Part shown: positions 53,520-63,083 of the stretch, piece after piece
Position numbering within the stretch: the stretch's first letter is position 1
Layout: each line of letters starts with the position of its first letter
Assembly (NCBI GenBank): GCA_016716305.1
Contig: JADJWP010000002.1
Span: 671,001-735,000, forward strand
Origin: Chloracidobacterium sp.
Lineage (GTDB): Bacteria > Acidobacteriota > Blastocatellia > Pyrinomonadales > Pyrinomonadaceae
Length of the DNA stretch: 64,000 bases
Direction: 5' to 3'
Made by a program: the position numbers and the translations under genes
Notes under the pieces: generated by a model
What the model was told of the DNA's origin: nothing
What the model saw: the letters and a program-made list of their open reading frames with translations, nothing else
The model's database searches: none

Positions 53520-55121
53520 TTAATTGCGCGAAGGCGGTGCCGGAGGCATGGCTTCTTTGGCAAATCGCGGCAACAGTTCGTCGCGCATCGCCAGCTGATA
53601 AACCGCCGCGGCGATAACGATCGCACTCTGCTGCAGATCGCTCTCGATCAATCGTTCATATGTATCAAGGTTGGTATGCCACGTATGTGTCTGATACTCG
53701 ATCGGGTCGAGAGCCGTACCGATACCCGGCAACCCGGCAGCATTGAACGAGGTGTGATCCGAACCGCCAAGCCCGCGGCTACGCGTTGCGATCGCACCAG
53801 CCAAACCGAAATCGGCAAATGGTGTCCCGATTTCGCGAAGGATGGTTGCAGCTTCAGGTGGTCCGAACACGGTCAAACCGCGAATACGTCCGGTCCCGGT
53901 GTCATGATTGAAGTATCCGCCGAATTTCGACCAGTTCGGGGTCGGATTCTCAGCAGTTCCAAAATGCTTCGCGACGTAAGCCTGCGACCCGAGCAAGCCC
54001 TGCTCTTCACCGCTCCATAATGCTACGCGGATGGTCCGACGCGGCTTGACGCCGAGAGCCTTTAGAATCCGTGCAGCTTCCATCATTACGGCACAGCCGG
54101 TAGCGTTGTCGGTCGCACCGGTCGCTGCATGCCAGGAGTCGAGGTGGCCGCCAAGCATTATCACTTCGTCTTTCTTATCGGTCCCGACGATCTCGGCGAC
54201 CGTATTGTAGGCCGTTGCCCCCTCCGGAAAGAGCTTGTTTCGAATGTCGAACTCGAGTTCGACCGTACGTCCCATTTTCGCAAGCCGAACTATCCGGCCG
54301 TAATCTTCGTTTCGCATCACAACGGTCGGAACGACCTTTGTCGCATCGTAAGTGTTGTTGCCGAACGCCCTTATCTGTCCGTGCTCCCGGCCCGCGTCAT
54401 TGATCCGGACGGCAACACCAGAATCGATCAGAAACTGATTGACCTGAGCACCCAACTGCTGAAATGTGAGTGCTCCCGGTTTCGGTGGCTGCGGTGCGGG
54501 CGGTGTAAATTGCGGTCCGGCCGGCTGTGCGGCATTTGGGTCAAATCTCTGTTTAGCGACATCGTCGGCAATGCGTTTCGCAGGTGGATTTAGATTGAGG
54601 GCCACACGATTTGGGTCGCCCAAAACTACCATCGCACCTTTCAAGCTTGAACGAACGCTGTTGAAATAGGCAGTCAGTTCATCCTGCGTCGGCCGCATCG
54701 GGATCGTTAGCTGGACAACCGGTCCTTTGACCGGGCCGGGTGTGCTGGGTGTCCACGCGAGCACTTCAAATACAAGTGAATCCTGTACCGGAGCGGTAAT
54801 GAATCCGTAAGCCCTTTCATTGACCCATCCGGGATTGCCCCAATTCCAAGGCTCGAGAGCGGCATTCTCCAATCCCCATTCGGTCATCTGTTTCGCAGCC
54901 CATTCGCCGGCCGCCTTAAGCTGAGGGGAACCTGTGAGACGAGGACCATATACATCCGTCAGTATCTGGATGGTCTTCATTACTTGCGAATTCTTGGTCC
55001 CTTCTTCGCGGATACGGGCGTTGATGTCGGCCGCAGGCTGCGCAAAACTCAAGCTGGGAAGGACGATCGCCTGCAACGCGAACAATACACAAATACTCTT
55101 CAAATTCTTCGATTTTCTCAT
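53520..55121 (-). CDS. Secreted M28-family zinc peptidase
   Basis: 533 residues with a signal peptide (to about 27). An inserted middle region has a Pro-rich loop (about 212-226, PQFTPPAPQPPKPG). The M28 zinc site is complete: MLGGHLDSWHAATGATDN (His, Asp), LWSGEEQGLLGS (catalytic Glu pair), FNHDTGTG (Asp) and THTWHTNLDTYE (His). It probably acts as an aminopeptidase or carboxypeptidase in the periplasm. The gene ends in a Pro-rich tail and is transcribed alone. Confidence 0.9.
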   Translation of the reverse strand: MRKSKNLKSICVLFALQAIVLPSLSFAQPAADINARIREEGTKNSQVMKTIQILTDVYGPRLTGSPQLKAAGEWAAKQMTEWGLENAALEPWNWGNPGWVNERAYGFITAPVQDSLVFEVLAWTPSTPGPVKGPVVQLTIPMRPTQDELTAYFNSVRSSLKGAMVVLGDPNRVALNLNPPAKRIADDVAKQRFDPNAAQPAGPQFTPPAPQPPKPGALTFQQLGAQVNQFLIDSGVAVRINDAGREHGQIRAFGNNTYDATKVVPTVVMRNEDYGRIVRLAKMGRTVELEFDIRNKLFPEGATAYNTVAEIVGTDKKDEVIMLGGHLDSWHAATGATDNATGCAVMMEAARILKALGVKPRRTIRVALWSGEEQGLLGSQAYVAKHFGTAENPTPNWSKFGGYFNHDTGTGRIRGLTVFGPPEAATILREIGTPFADFGLAGAIATRSRGLGGSDHTSFNAAGLPGIGTALDPIEYQTHTWHTNLDTYERLIESDLQQSAIVIAAAVYQLAMRDELLPRFAKEAMPPAPPSRN

Positions 55122-55388
55122 TTTTCTTTTTCTTATTGACCGGCCTTGCCGGTTATGTTGATACTCTGCAAACTGACGCCTTCAGCGGCCTCGCCGAGTG
55201 ACGAAGCCGAAACGAATGCCTAAGCAAACGGAATGAAACACTTACTTATACTGTATCATCGGCGGACTGGTTTCAAAAAAGTGACGAAAGGTATACCAAA
55301 GGTGACGAGCGGCCGATCGTTTCTAATGGCCCGGACGAGAAGCGGTGTGTCCTTTGCCGAACCGGTGGATTGTATTATTATCGCCGCT

Positions 55389-55802
55389 ATGAAAGACGAA
55401 ATAAAGGCTCGCGCGCCCTATCGCGTAAGTGACCCGCGTTATTCGGTCTCGCCGCAAATGGTAACGACGGCATTCGACGTCCCCGGTTTTCGTGTCGTTC
55501 AAAACCTCGGCGTGGTCCGCGGAATTGTCGTTCGTTCGCGCTCTATCGTCGCGAACATCGGAGCTTCGCTTCAGACTCTCGTTGGAGGCAATATCACGGC
55601 GTGGACCAACCTCTGCGAGCAGACACGAGCCGACGCGTTCGACATCATGATCCAGCACGCATCCGAAATGGGTGCGAATGCGATAATCGGCGCGCGATAC
55701 GACGCGACCGAGATCGCAGCTGGAGCTGCCGAAGTCCTTGCGTATGGAACGGCAGTGATCGTCGAACCGCTTGAGGGCTCAGAAACGATCTATGATTCAT
55801 GA
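55389..55802 (+). CDS. YbjQ-family (DUF74) protein
   Basis: 137 residues from the ATG at 55389; the frame is open upstream but that part does not look like this family. The core VTTAFDVPGFRVVQNLGVVRGIVVRSRS, then DIMIQHASEMGANAIIGARYD and AYGTAVIVEPL, is the YbjQ pattern, a small pentameric fold of unknown function sometimes called heavy-metal-binding. There are about 20 extra N-terminal residues. It precedes a DUF1304 gene. Confidence 0.82.
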   Translation: MKDEIKARAPYRVSDPRYSVSPQMVTTAFDVPGFRVVQNLGVVRGIVVRSRSIVANIGASLQTLVGGNITAWTNLCEQTRADAFDIMIQHASEMGANAIIGARYDATEIAAGAAEVLAYGTAVIVEPLEGSETIYDS

Positions 55803-55848
55803 ACGTCCGCAAATGCCTGTTTCTAAATGATTTTCCAAGGAGACAAGA

Positions 55849-56208
55849 ATGAAATCGATCGCCGGTGTCCTGACTGCTTTGGTTGCTATTGAGCATCTCG
55901 GCATTCTTGTCCTAGAGATGTTCTTTTGGGACCATCCGGTCGGCCAACGAATATTCGGAATGACGCCCGAGGTCTCTGCAGCATCGGCAACTTTGGCAGC
56001 TAATCAAGGCCTGTATAACGGTTTTCTGGCGGCTGGACTGGTATGGGGTCTCTTGTCTGCGCGGCGTGATCTAAAGATCTTCTTTCTCGGCTGTGTCGTC
56101 ATCGCAGGTATCTTTGGTGGATTGACGGCAAAGACCTCAATATTGTTTTCACAGGCTTTGCCTGCACTCATTGCTTTGCTTTCGGTCTTGTTAACAGATA
56201 GAGAGTAG
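55849..56208 (+). CDS. DUF1304 small membrane protein
   Basis: 119 residues with AAGGAG before the ATG. There are four hydrophobic helices, with IEHLGILVLEMFFW (about 14-27), NQGLYNGFLAAGLVWGLL (about 53-70) and FGGLTAK, which match the DUF1304 pattern. The function is unknown. It follows the YbjQ gene by 46 bases and precedes the M20 peptidase. Confidence 0.82.
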   Translation: MKSIAGVLTALVAIEHLGILVLEMFFWDHPVGQRIFGMTPEVSAASATLAANQGLYNGFLAAGLVWGLLSARRDLKIFFLGCVVIAGIFGGLTAKTSILFSQALPALIALLSVLLTDRE

Positions 56209-56253
56209 CTTCGGAATGCAATCCATTTTGCCTTGGGTCCATCCTTTTCATCT

Positions 56254-57567
56254 ATGCGATCTAACTACAAACGAAAAGTATTAATGTCCACTGTAATGGT
56301 CTTTGTTTTGAACATTGCAGCTGGATCGATCACTGCCCAGCAGGTCAGCCCGGAAGAACGAATGATCGTTGATCATGTCGACAAAAATTCTGCCGCCGCG
56401 ATCGCCTTTTTGGAAAGATCAGTAAATACCGAAAGTCCGACCGAGGATCTTGCGGGAGTCAAGGCCGACGGCATGTTATTTATGAAACAATTTCAGGCTA
56501 TCGGAATGAAGACACGATGGATCGATATGCCCGTCGCATCAAAAAGGGCCGGCCACCTCGTCGCCTATACTAGCGGGACGAGGGGCAAGCGTGTACTTCT
56601 TCTGGGTCATCTGGATACTGTGCTTCGTGGTGAGAAGTTTCGCCGTGAGGGAGATCGCGGTTACGGCACCGGGATCGGCGACATGAAGGGCGGGAATGTG
56701 ATCCTGCTTGAAGCTCTGCGGGCAATGCATGCGGCCGGCGTCCTTAAGGACGCCCGGATCACCGTTCTGCTTACGGGCGATGAAGAAGACTCCTGCGAAC
56801 CTGTTTCTATTTGTCGCGGCGATATGATCGAGGCCGCTAAGAACAGCGATGTCGCTCTTAGTTTCGAAGGTACGGTTGGTTTGACCGCAACTGTCGGCCG
56901 GCGAGGTGCGAGTTCGTGGACGATCGAGATAGAGGCAAAGACCGGTCATTCGAGCGGCATCTTTCGTGAAAATATGGGCTACGGGGCCATTTTTGAAGCG
57001 TCGCGAATCCTGAACGAATTCAGAACGCAGCTCGCCGGCGAGCAATATCTCACCTTCAACCCGTCGCTCATCCTGGGTGGAACGACCGCTGAAGTAGAGA
57101 ACGCCGCCGGAACAGCCACCGGCAAAACGAATGTGGTCGCGGCAAGGGTCGTGATCGACGGAGACCTAAGGTTCATAAGTGAAGAGCAGAAAGAACGTAT
57201 TCGCGACAAGATGCGTTCGATCGTTGCAAACAATCTGCCTGGTAGTAAAGCGAAGATCTCATTCTTTGACGGCATACCGGCAATGACCCCGGTCGACGGA
57301 AATTTCGCGTTACTTGCAAGACTCGATCAGGCGAGTAAAGACCTTGGATTCGGGCCGGTCGAAGCTCTCGATCCGGGTCTTCGAGGGGCCGGCGATATTG
57401 CATTCATCGCGCATCTCGTGCCAAGTCTGGATGGCATTGGGATAGGAGGCGGCGGAAATTCCCACGCGAAAGGTGAGTATGCCGATCTTTCTTCGATGCC
57501 CATGCTCACGAAACGTGCCGCGATACTGATATATCGGCTGACCAAGGAACCAACCGACAAGAAATGA
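56254..57567 (+). CDS. Secreted M20-family peptidase (carboxypeptidase G2-like)
   Basis: 437 residues from the ATG at 56254; ATG 56284 is an alternative. After the signal peptide comes the M20 catalytic site: LLLGHLDTVLRGE (His, Asp), GIGDMKGGNVI (bridging Asp), LLTGDEEDS (Glu-Glu) and the last ligand region GGGGNSHAKGEYAD (His). The dimerisation domain (about 195-310) has AKTGHSSGIF. It probably removes C-terminal Glu or similar residues from periplasmic peptides. Its stop overlaps the next start by 4 bases (ATGA). Confidence 0.88.
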   Translation: MRSNYKRKVLMSTVMVFVLNIAAGSITAQQVSPEERMIVDHVDKNSAAAIAFLERSVNTESPTEDLAGVKADGMLFMKQFQAIGMKTRWIDMPVASKRAGHLVAYTSGTRGKRVLLLGHLDTVLRGEKFRREGDRGYGTGIGDMKGGNVILLEALRAMHAAGVLKDARITVLLTGDEEDSCEPVSICRGDMIEAAKNSDVALSFEGTVGLTATVGRRGASSWTIEIEAKTGHSSGIFRENMGYGAIFEASRILNEFRTQLAGEQYLTFNPSLILGGTTAEVENAAGTATGKTNVVAARVVIDGDLRFISEEQKERIRDKMRSIVANNLPGSKAKISFFDGIPAMTPVDGNFALLARLDQASKDLGFGPVEALDPGLRGAGDIAFIAHLVPSLDGIGIGGGGNSHAKGEYADLSSMPMLTKRAAILIYRLTKEPTDKK

Positions 57568-58847
57568 TGAGAAACAATCTCGATCCGCGTCGATCGCTGG
57601 CCGCTCTGTTGGTCGGCGCTATCCTATTCACCGCCTGCTTTGGGCAAAACATTCCGCGCGCAAAACCTGAATCCGTTGGCATGTCGACCGAAAGGCTTGG
57701 CCGGCTCAGTAAGGAACTCGATAAATATGTTCGCGACGGCTTGCTCGCAGGCGGCGTTGTTATGGTCGCCCGTCGCAGCAAGGTCGCATTTACACATGTG
57801 TTTGGTGACCGCGACCGCGAAGCGAGGTCACCAATGCTCGAAGACACGATCTTCCGCATTGCTTCTCAAAGCAAGTTGATAACAAGCGTCGGCATCATGA
57901 TATTGCAGGAAGAGGGAAAACTTCTGATCACTGATCACGTCGGAAAGTTCATACCCGAATTCAACGACACGACCGTGGCGATCCCGAACGGCAGCGGCGG
58001 CTACGAAGTAGTGAAGGCGAAACGAAAGATCACGATCCGCGATCTGCTGACGCACACCGCCGGAATAAGTTATGGCACCGGCCCCGCAAAGGATAAATGG
58101 GAAGCCGCCGGTATTACTGGCTTCTATACGGCAGACCGGGATGAACCGATCGGAGAAACGGTTAGAAAGATGGCAGCTCTTCCGATGGATGCCCATCCCG
58201 GAGAAAAATACATTTACGGTTACGCGAACGAGATACTCGGCGTCGTCATCGAAAAAGCGAGCGGAATGGATCTTGACTCGTTCTTCAGCGACCGTCTATA
58301 CGATCCTCTCGGCATGACCGACACTTCCTTTTTTCTTCCACCTTCGAAGGCGGGCCGATTTGCAGTCGTATATTCGGCAGGTACCGATGGAAAGATCTCG
58401 CGGGCTCCCGATCCGGGTAAGATCGTTGGCCAGGGGGCATACCTTTTGGGTCCGAGAAGGAATTTTGCCGGCGGTGCCGGAATACTCTCGACCGCCGGCG
58501 ACTATATGCGATTTCTGTTGATGCTCGCAAATGGCGGCGAACTCAGCGGCAAACGGATCCTTAGCCGCAAATCGGTCGAGCTTCTCTCGGCGGATCATTT
58601 ACGCGGTATTCCGTTTCGCGATGGGCAGGGATTTGGCTTTGGCGTTTCGGTGGTGAAGGATCTCGGCGCCCGCGGAACCATCGGCTCGGTTGGCGAATAC
58701 GGCTGGGGCGGAGCCTACCATACGGCCTACTGGATCGATCCGAAAGAACAGATGGTTGTCGTCTACATGACGCAGCTGATCCCTGCCGGGACGATCGATG
58801 ACGTTGGCAAGCTACGGACTCTTGTCTACCAGTCGATGATCGATTGA
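57564..58847 (+). CDS. Class C beta-lactamase-like serine hydrolase
   Basis: 427 residues. The signal region ends near LFTACFG, a borderline lipobox. The nucleophile motif is Ser101-Gln-Ser-Lys104 (RIASQSKLITSVG), the tyrosine motif is YGYANEILG (about 213), and the third motif region is GWGGAYHTAYW. This is the EstB/penicillin-binding-like esterase group; the substrate is unknown. It overlaps the M20 peptidase gene by 4 bases, so the two are co-expressed. Confidence 0.88.
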   Translation: MMRNNLDPRRSLAALLVGAILFTACFGQNIPRAKPESVGMSTERLGRLSKELDKYVRDGLLAGGVVMVARRSKVAFTHVFGDRDREARSPMLEDTIFRIASQSKLITSVGIMILQEEGKLLITDHVGKFIPEFNDTTVAIPNGSGGYEVVKAKRKITIRDLLTHTAGISYGTGPAKDKWEAAGITGFYTADRDEPIGETVRKMAALPMDAHPGEKYIYGYANEILGVVIEKASGMDLDSFFSDRLYDPLGMTDTSFFLPPSKAGRFAVVYSAGTDGKISRAPDPGKIVGQGAYLLGPRRNFAGGAGILSTAGDYMRFLLMLANGGELSGKRILSRKSVELLSADHLRGIPFRDGQGFGFGVSVVKDLGARGTIGSVGEYGWGGAYHTAYWIDPKEQMVVVYMTQLIPAGTIDDVGKLRTLVYQSMID

Positions 58848-58874
58848 CCCGGTCGTTTTTGTTTGATCTGGCAA

Positions 58875-58905
58875 TATCAGGATCCAGACGGCGTCTGATC
58901 TGATA
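58875..58905. repeat. Long inverted repeat after the serine hydrolase gene
   Basis: CAGACG-G-CGTCTG at the centre extends outward through ATC/GAT to TATCAG/(C)TGATA with two single-base bulges. It lies 28 bases after the serine hydrolase stop and 62 bases before the next gene. It may be a terminator (T run about 10 bases on) or an operator for the next gene. Confidence 0.45.
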
Positions 58906-58966
58906 AGTCCGGAGCAGTTTTTCCGCGTTAAAGTTTAGCGAAGATCAAATCTTGGAGGGGCGCATT

Positions 58967-59464
58967 ATGGCATACGATGGCGAGATACTTGAACAGTGCG
59001 GAGTGGTCGATATGGACTGCTCGAAAGTGGCTGTAGTCGCGGTCAGCGGCAGCGGGCCGAACGTCTGCGGCCACCTGCTAATCGGCACCGGCGTCGGCGG
59101 AAACCTGAACTATTTTCATGTTGCCGAACTGCGGAATTATCCGAAGTATATGACCGAAACGGGCTTCCGCCGATATCTGAAAGAAAATGGAAAGAGCGAG
59201 ATAAGGCGGCGCATTTTGTCGCTTCCCGACCCGAATGGAGCAATGACCTATCTCGAGGACCTGATGTCCAAAAAGTGGACGTGGGGAGCACTGCCAAATA
59301 ACTGTGTAGCTTTTGTCGAGGAAGTGATCGCCGCCGGAGGCGGATCGTGGAGCTCGTACTCGAATTGCCCGGCCGCGGCGATCTCGGACTCGATCGAAGA
59401 AAGAGCGAACCGATTCATGAACACGCTTGAGAACGAGATCTACAGCCTTTACGGGGTCAGATGA
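58967..59464 (+). CDS. Unrecognised 165-residue protein with permuted-papain-like His/Cys pattern
   Basis: A strong GGAGGGG sits 6 bases ahead of the ATG. There is no signal peptide or membrane segment. An N-terminal half carries VAVSGSGPNVCGHLLIGTG (Cys34, His36) and NLNYFHVAEL (His51); the C-terminal half has ALPNNCVAFVEEVIAAGG (Asn-Cys113) and Cys134. A His in an early strand and an Asn-Cys opening a later helix is the order seen in permuted NlpC/P60 or LRAT-type thiol enzymes, so a cysteine hydrolase is possible. I cannot assign a family. It could be co-transcribed with the M20/serine hydrolase pair or stand alone. Confidence 0.62.
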   Translation: MAYDGEILEQCGVVDMDCSKVAVVAVSGSGPNVCGHLLIGTGVGGNLNYFHVAELRNYPKYMTETGFRRYLKENGKSEIRRRILSLPDPNGAMTYLEDLMSKKWTWGALPNNCVAFVEEVIAAGGGSWSSYSNCPAAAISDSIEERANRFMNTLENEIYSLYGVR

Positions 59465-59472
59465 TAGCGGAA

Positions 59473-60831
59473 TTACGACGCGACGACGATCTCGCCGACC
59501 AGATCGTAGTCGTGCGCTTCCGTTATGCGAACGTTGTAGATCGTCCCGATCTGCGGATCGAGATCGTCCGGAATGTCGTTTATCAGGATATAGCCGTCGA
59601 TCTCTTGGGCCTGGCCCTGCAGTCGCCCCTGAAAGAGGAGGTCCGATTCTTGTGAAAGGCCTTCGAAAAGCACTGGAAACGTCTGTCCGACCTTTGCTTT
59701 GTTGAGTTGTTTGCTGATCTTCGCTTGTTCTTTCATCAATTCCGTTCGACGGCGTTTGGCGGTTCTTGCATCGACTTTGTCCGGAAGATCGTATGCTCCA
59801 GTTCCCTCCTCGTCCGAATAAGTGAAAACACCGACGTTATCGAACCGGCAGTTGCGGACGAATTCCATCAGTTCGTTAAAATCTTCTTCGGTCTCGCCCG
59901 GAAAGCCGGTGATAAAGGTCGTTCGTATCGTAATGCCGGGAACTCTTTCTCTTACTCGCCGAATAAGCTTCTCTAGCGATTCGCGTGTTCCGCCACGCTT
60001 CATCAGCTTCAAAATGTTTCGCGATGCGTGCTGTAGCGGCATATCCAAATACTTAACTGCCTTTGGAGTTTCGGCGACCGCAGCAAGAAACGCGTCAGAA
60101 ATATGCGTTGGGTAGGCATACATCACACGCACCCATTCAAGTTCTTCGATCTCGCCCAACGCTCGGATCAGCGCCGCCAAAGCATCGACCTCGCCGAGAT
60201 CTTCTCCGTAACGTGATGAATCCTGTGCGATCAAAACGACCTCTCTTACGCCTTGTTTCGCCAGCGTTCGAGCCTCCTCGATGATCGAACCGAACCTCCT
60301 CGACCTGAATGAACCGCGCATGCCCGGGATCGAACAAAATGCACACGGCCGGTCGCAACCCTCGGCGATCTTGATGAAGGCCGTATGTGAATCGGTTGCA
60401 CGGTATCGCGGCGTGTCGAAATCGTAGAGATAGGTCGAGGTCTTGTTTCCTATCGGCGTGAGCGTAAGTTCACTTGCGTCGAAACGGTCGTCTGCGGCCT
60501 TTAATATCTCGCCGACCTGCGACGTCCCGATGAATGCATCGACCTCGGGAAGTTCCTTGATCAGGTCATCACGATAACGTTCGACAAGACACCCGGCTAC
60601 GATCACGCGCGACGCCCTTCCGTTAAGCTTCTGCTGTGTCGCCTCAAATATCGCGTCGATCGATTCCTGTTTCGCTGATTCGATAAAGCCGCAGGTGTTG
60701 ACGACGAGCGTGTCGGCTTCGTCGGCATTATTTGTGATCTGATAACCGGCCTCGGCAAGCGTACCCATCATCACCTCGCTGTCGACAAGGTTTTTAGGGC
60801 ACCCGAGACTGACAAATCCAACTTTTTTCAT
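59473..60831 (-). CDS. rimO: Ribosomal protein S12 methylthiotransferase RimO
   Basis: 452 residues. It has an N-terminal UPF0004 domain (KKVGFVSLGCPKNLVDSEVMMG with cluster Cys10; VVNTCGFIESAK; VAGCLVERY), a radical-SAM domain with the CxxxCxxC site GCDRPCAFCSIPGMRGSFRSR region (about 154-161), and a C-terminal TRAM domain (about 385-450). It methylthiolates Asp88 of ribosomal protein S12. It is convergent with the preceding 165-residue gene, with an 8-base gap, and starts 28 bases after the TgpA-like gene. Confidence 0.94.
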   Translation of the reverse strand: MKKVGFVSLGCPKNLVDSEVMMGTLAEAGYQITNNADEADTLVVNTCGFIESAKQESIDAIFEATQQKLNGRASRVIVAGCLVERYRDDLIKELPEVDAFIGTSQVGEILKAADDRFDASELTLTPIGNKTSTYLYDFDTPRYRATDSHTAFIKIAEGCDRPCAFCSIPGMRGSFRSRRFGSIIEEARTLAKQGVREVVLIAQDSSRYGEDLGEVDALAALIRALGEIEELEWVRVMYAYPTHISDAFLAAVAETPKAVKYLDMPLQHASRNILKLMKRGGTRESLEKLIRRVRERVPGITIRTTFITGFPGETEEDFNELMEFVRNCRFDNVGVFTYSDEEGTGAYDLPDKVDARTAKRRRTELMKEQAKISKQLNKAKVGQTFPVLFEGLSQESDLLFQGRLQGQAQEIDGYILINDIPDDLDPQIGTIYNVRITEAHDYDLVGEIVVAS

Positions 60832-60859
60832 ACTGCGGCCTTACGTTTTTGAATCGAAT

Positions 60860-63073
60860 TTAGCTTTCTCTCACGAGCGAGCGGTTTTTCGATGTTTCCG
60901 CGATCGCATCGAGCCAGCGTTCAACCTCTTCGGTTTCCGCCGGAGACAGCTGCTGTTCACCAAATCGTACGCGATTGTATCGTTCCGTGATCTTGACGGC
61001 TTCGGGAATTCCGACAACGTGTGCGAATTCCATTGGAGTTTGAAACGGTTCGCGAACGACCCCATTTTCAGCAAAGATGCCCAGAAAGCGCTCGTAGAAT
61101 TCGACGGCCGATCCGCCTCGTTTGCCATAAAGACGATTCCATAGCTTGCCCCAAACCTTTAACTTTACTATTTTTCGATACAGCCGAACAAACAGGAAAA
61201 TCAGAAGTGCAGCACCGGCGACCGCCGCGATCCCGTAGATCATCGCAATAAGACTCGCTGCGGTCCCGCTGTCTCCGCGCACCTCACTCCACCATGCGGC
61301 AACGGTTTCCTGGACCTCTGAGATCCACGAACTCGCTTTTGCGTTGTAGTCAGAAACCCCGCGTCTGATCGATGTAAAAAGGGTTCGTTGCTCCTGATTA
61401 TCGAAAGCGACGAAATATTGTATCCAGATCATTTCCAATGCTTCCAGATACTTCCCGATCTTTGCGGTGAAACCGCCTGTCGGCCCCGTTTCAGATCGGC
61501 CCGCCGATGGCGTCGGGTCGAATGCGACCCACGAATCCGCACCTGGGAAGTAAACTTCGACCCAGGAATGCGCCTCGCGTTGGCGGACAACGTAGATGTC
61601 GGCAGTCTCGTTGTATTCGCCCTGCTGAAATCCATTTACAACGCGCGTGGCTATCCCTTGGGTCCGGAGCATTATCGCCATTGCCGTCGCGAAGTACTCA
61701 CAATGGCCCTCGCGTATATTAAAAACGAAATCTGCAAGCGGCTGACTGCCGCCTGCCTTTTGCTCGAGCGTATATCCGAACTCGGATCGCAAATGCGATT
61801 CGATCATCGCTGCAGCATCGTACCGATTATCGGCACCGGCTACGAGTTGGGCCGCAAGTACAGCGATCCGGCCATCGAGATCACGCGGAAGCTGTAAATA
61901 GTTGCGCTCTTCGAGCCGATATGGCTCGCGGTCACCGCGCAGCACATCGGTCGGTGGCTGACGTGTGTCTGAGAGGACCTTGTAGGAGATACGTTCTCCC
62001 GATCGTTGAAACGAAAGACCGCCATGAGCATCTTTAAATAGAACCGGAAAATTCCCCTGGATCCCGACGGCTCTTGGCAAAACGAAAAGGACCGGGGCGT
62101 CCAGCGGTTCGAGGTAGAAGGTCTGCAGCGAAAGATCTTCCCGGTCGGTCAGCGAATCTACTTGGATAACATCGCGTTCGCCCTTTTCGCGCACTTCACG
62201 AAACGCGGCCTTCGATCGCCGCCATGCTTGATTGTCGAAAACGTCAAGCGCGATCCCGCGCCAGCGTATGCCCCCAGTCGGCGGGTCTCCCTCATCAAGC
62301 CTTACGCGCATTACGACCTCATCGTTTTCCTGGATGCGGCCGATGCCGCCTAAACGAACCGTGTCAGAAAAACCGGAAGATGTAGCAATGCCGCCCTGTC
62401 CGCCGCCGATTCCCGCGCCACCGACTCGCGGCAGAAGAAAAAACATCGGAGCGGCGATCATTACGATACCTATGATCAGGACAACTGACGCAAATGGAAG
62501 TCGTCGCATCGAGAAAGCCCCGATACGCGATGCACCGTTCGTATCGTGTCTGACCAAACGGTTTTCAGATATCGTGCGATCGGTCTTCCGCATTTCGAAC
62601 AGAACGATCGTGCAGACCATCACGAAGGTATAACTGATGAACGAGACCAAATAGAGGGCACTTATGCTTAGGCCTGCGGCCAGCAGAACCTCGAAAAACG
62701 CCATGACATAAAGGAAGATCCAGTCGCGGTCAGATTTTTTTTGAAGGAGTTTTATGGCCGTGAGCGATAGGATAAGTCTGGCAAGAAGACCCGGAAGCTC
62801 GGTTTCGGTGCTCACGAACGAAAAGAAGCGGATGCGCCAAAGCACGAAAAAGACCGGCATCGCTGCGACGATCAGCAGGGTCCCAAGCCTCTCGTTGATC
62901 TGCCACCGTGTCCCTTCGATGAACCACGCAGTGAGCATCACCGCAACGAATAACGCCGTACCCAAAATGCCGAAGGTTCCCGAGATCCACAATGAAAGGA
63001 ATCCGCAAAAGACAGCAGTATAAGACAATGCCCGAAATATCGTGTCGAATTTTGCTTGATTCTGTTCGGCCAT
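60860..63073 (-). CDS. TgpA-like membrane transglutaminase/protease (DUF3488-TGc-DUF4129)
   Basis: 737 residues from the ATG at 63073. Six or so N-terminal helices (about 15-215) are followed by a periplasmic region and the transglutaminase core: GHCEYFATAMAIMLRTQGIATR with the catalytic Cys, REAHSWVEVYFPG with the His, and AFDPTPS with the Asp. One more helix (about 575) leads to a cytoplasmic DUF4129-like tail (VEFYERFLGIFAENG, QTPMEFAHVV). The role is unknown. Its promoter is almost leaderless. Confidence 0.9.
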   Translation of the reverse strand: MAEQNQAKFDTIFRALSYTAVFCGFLSLWISGTFGILGTALFVAVMLTAWFIEGTRWQINERLGTLLIVAAMPVFFVLWRIRFFSFVSTETELPGLLARLILSLTAIKLLQKKSDRDWIFLYVMAFFEVLLAAGLSISALYLVSFISYTFVMVCTIVLFEMRKTDRTISENRLVRHDTNGASRIGAFSMRRLPFASVVLIIGIVMIAAPMFFLLPRVGGAGIGGGQGGIATSSGFSDTVRLGGIGRIQENDEVVMRVRLDEGDPPTGGIRWRGIALDVFDNQAWRRSKAAFREVREKGERDVIQVDSLTDREDLSLQTFYLEPLDAPVLFVLPRAVGIQGNFPVLFKDAHGGLSFQRSGERISYKVLSDTRQPPTDVLRGDREPYRLEERNYLQLPRDLDGRIAVLAAQLVAGADNRYDAAAMIESHLRSEFGYTLEQKAGGSQPLADFVFNIREGHCEYFATAMAIMLRTQGIATRVVNGFQQGEYNETADIYVVRQREAHSWVEVYFPGADSWVAFDPTPSAGRSETGPTGGFTAKIGKYLEALEMIWIQYFVAFDNQEQRTLFTSIRRGVSDYNAKASSWISEVQETVAAWWSEVRGDSGTAASLIAMIYGIAAVAGAALLIFLFVRLYRKIVKLKVWGKLWNRLYGKRGGSAVEFYERFLGIFAENGVVREPFQTPMEFAHVVGIPEAVKITERYNRVRFGEQQLSPAETEEVERWLDAIAETSKNRSLVRES

Positions 63074-63083
63074 CCGTATATCG

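Noticed and set aside
55233..55388. Upstream extension of the YbjQ protein
   Set aside because: The added residues are not typical of the family and are basic and disordered; the start at 55389 is more likely.
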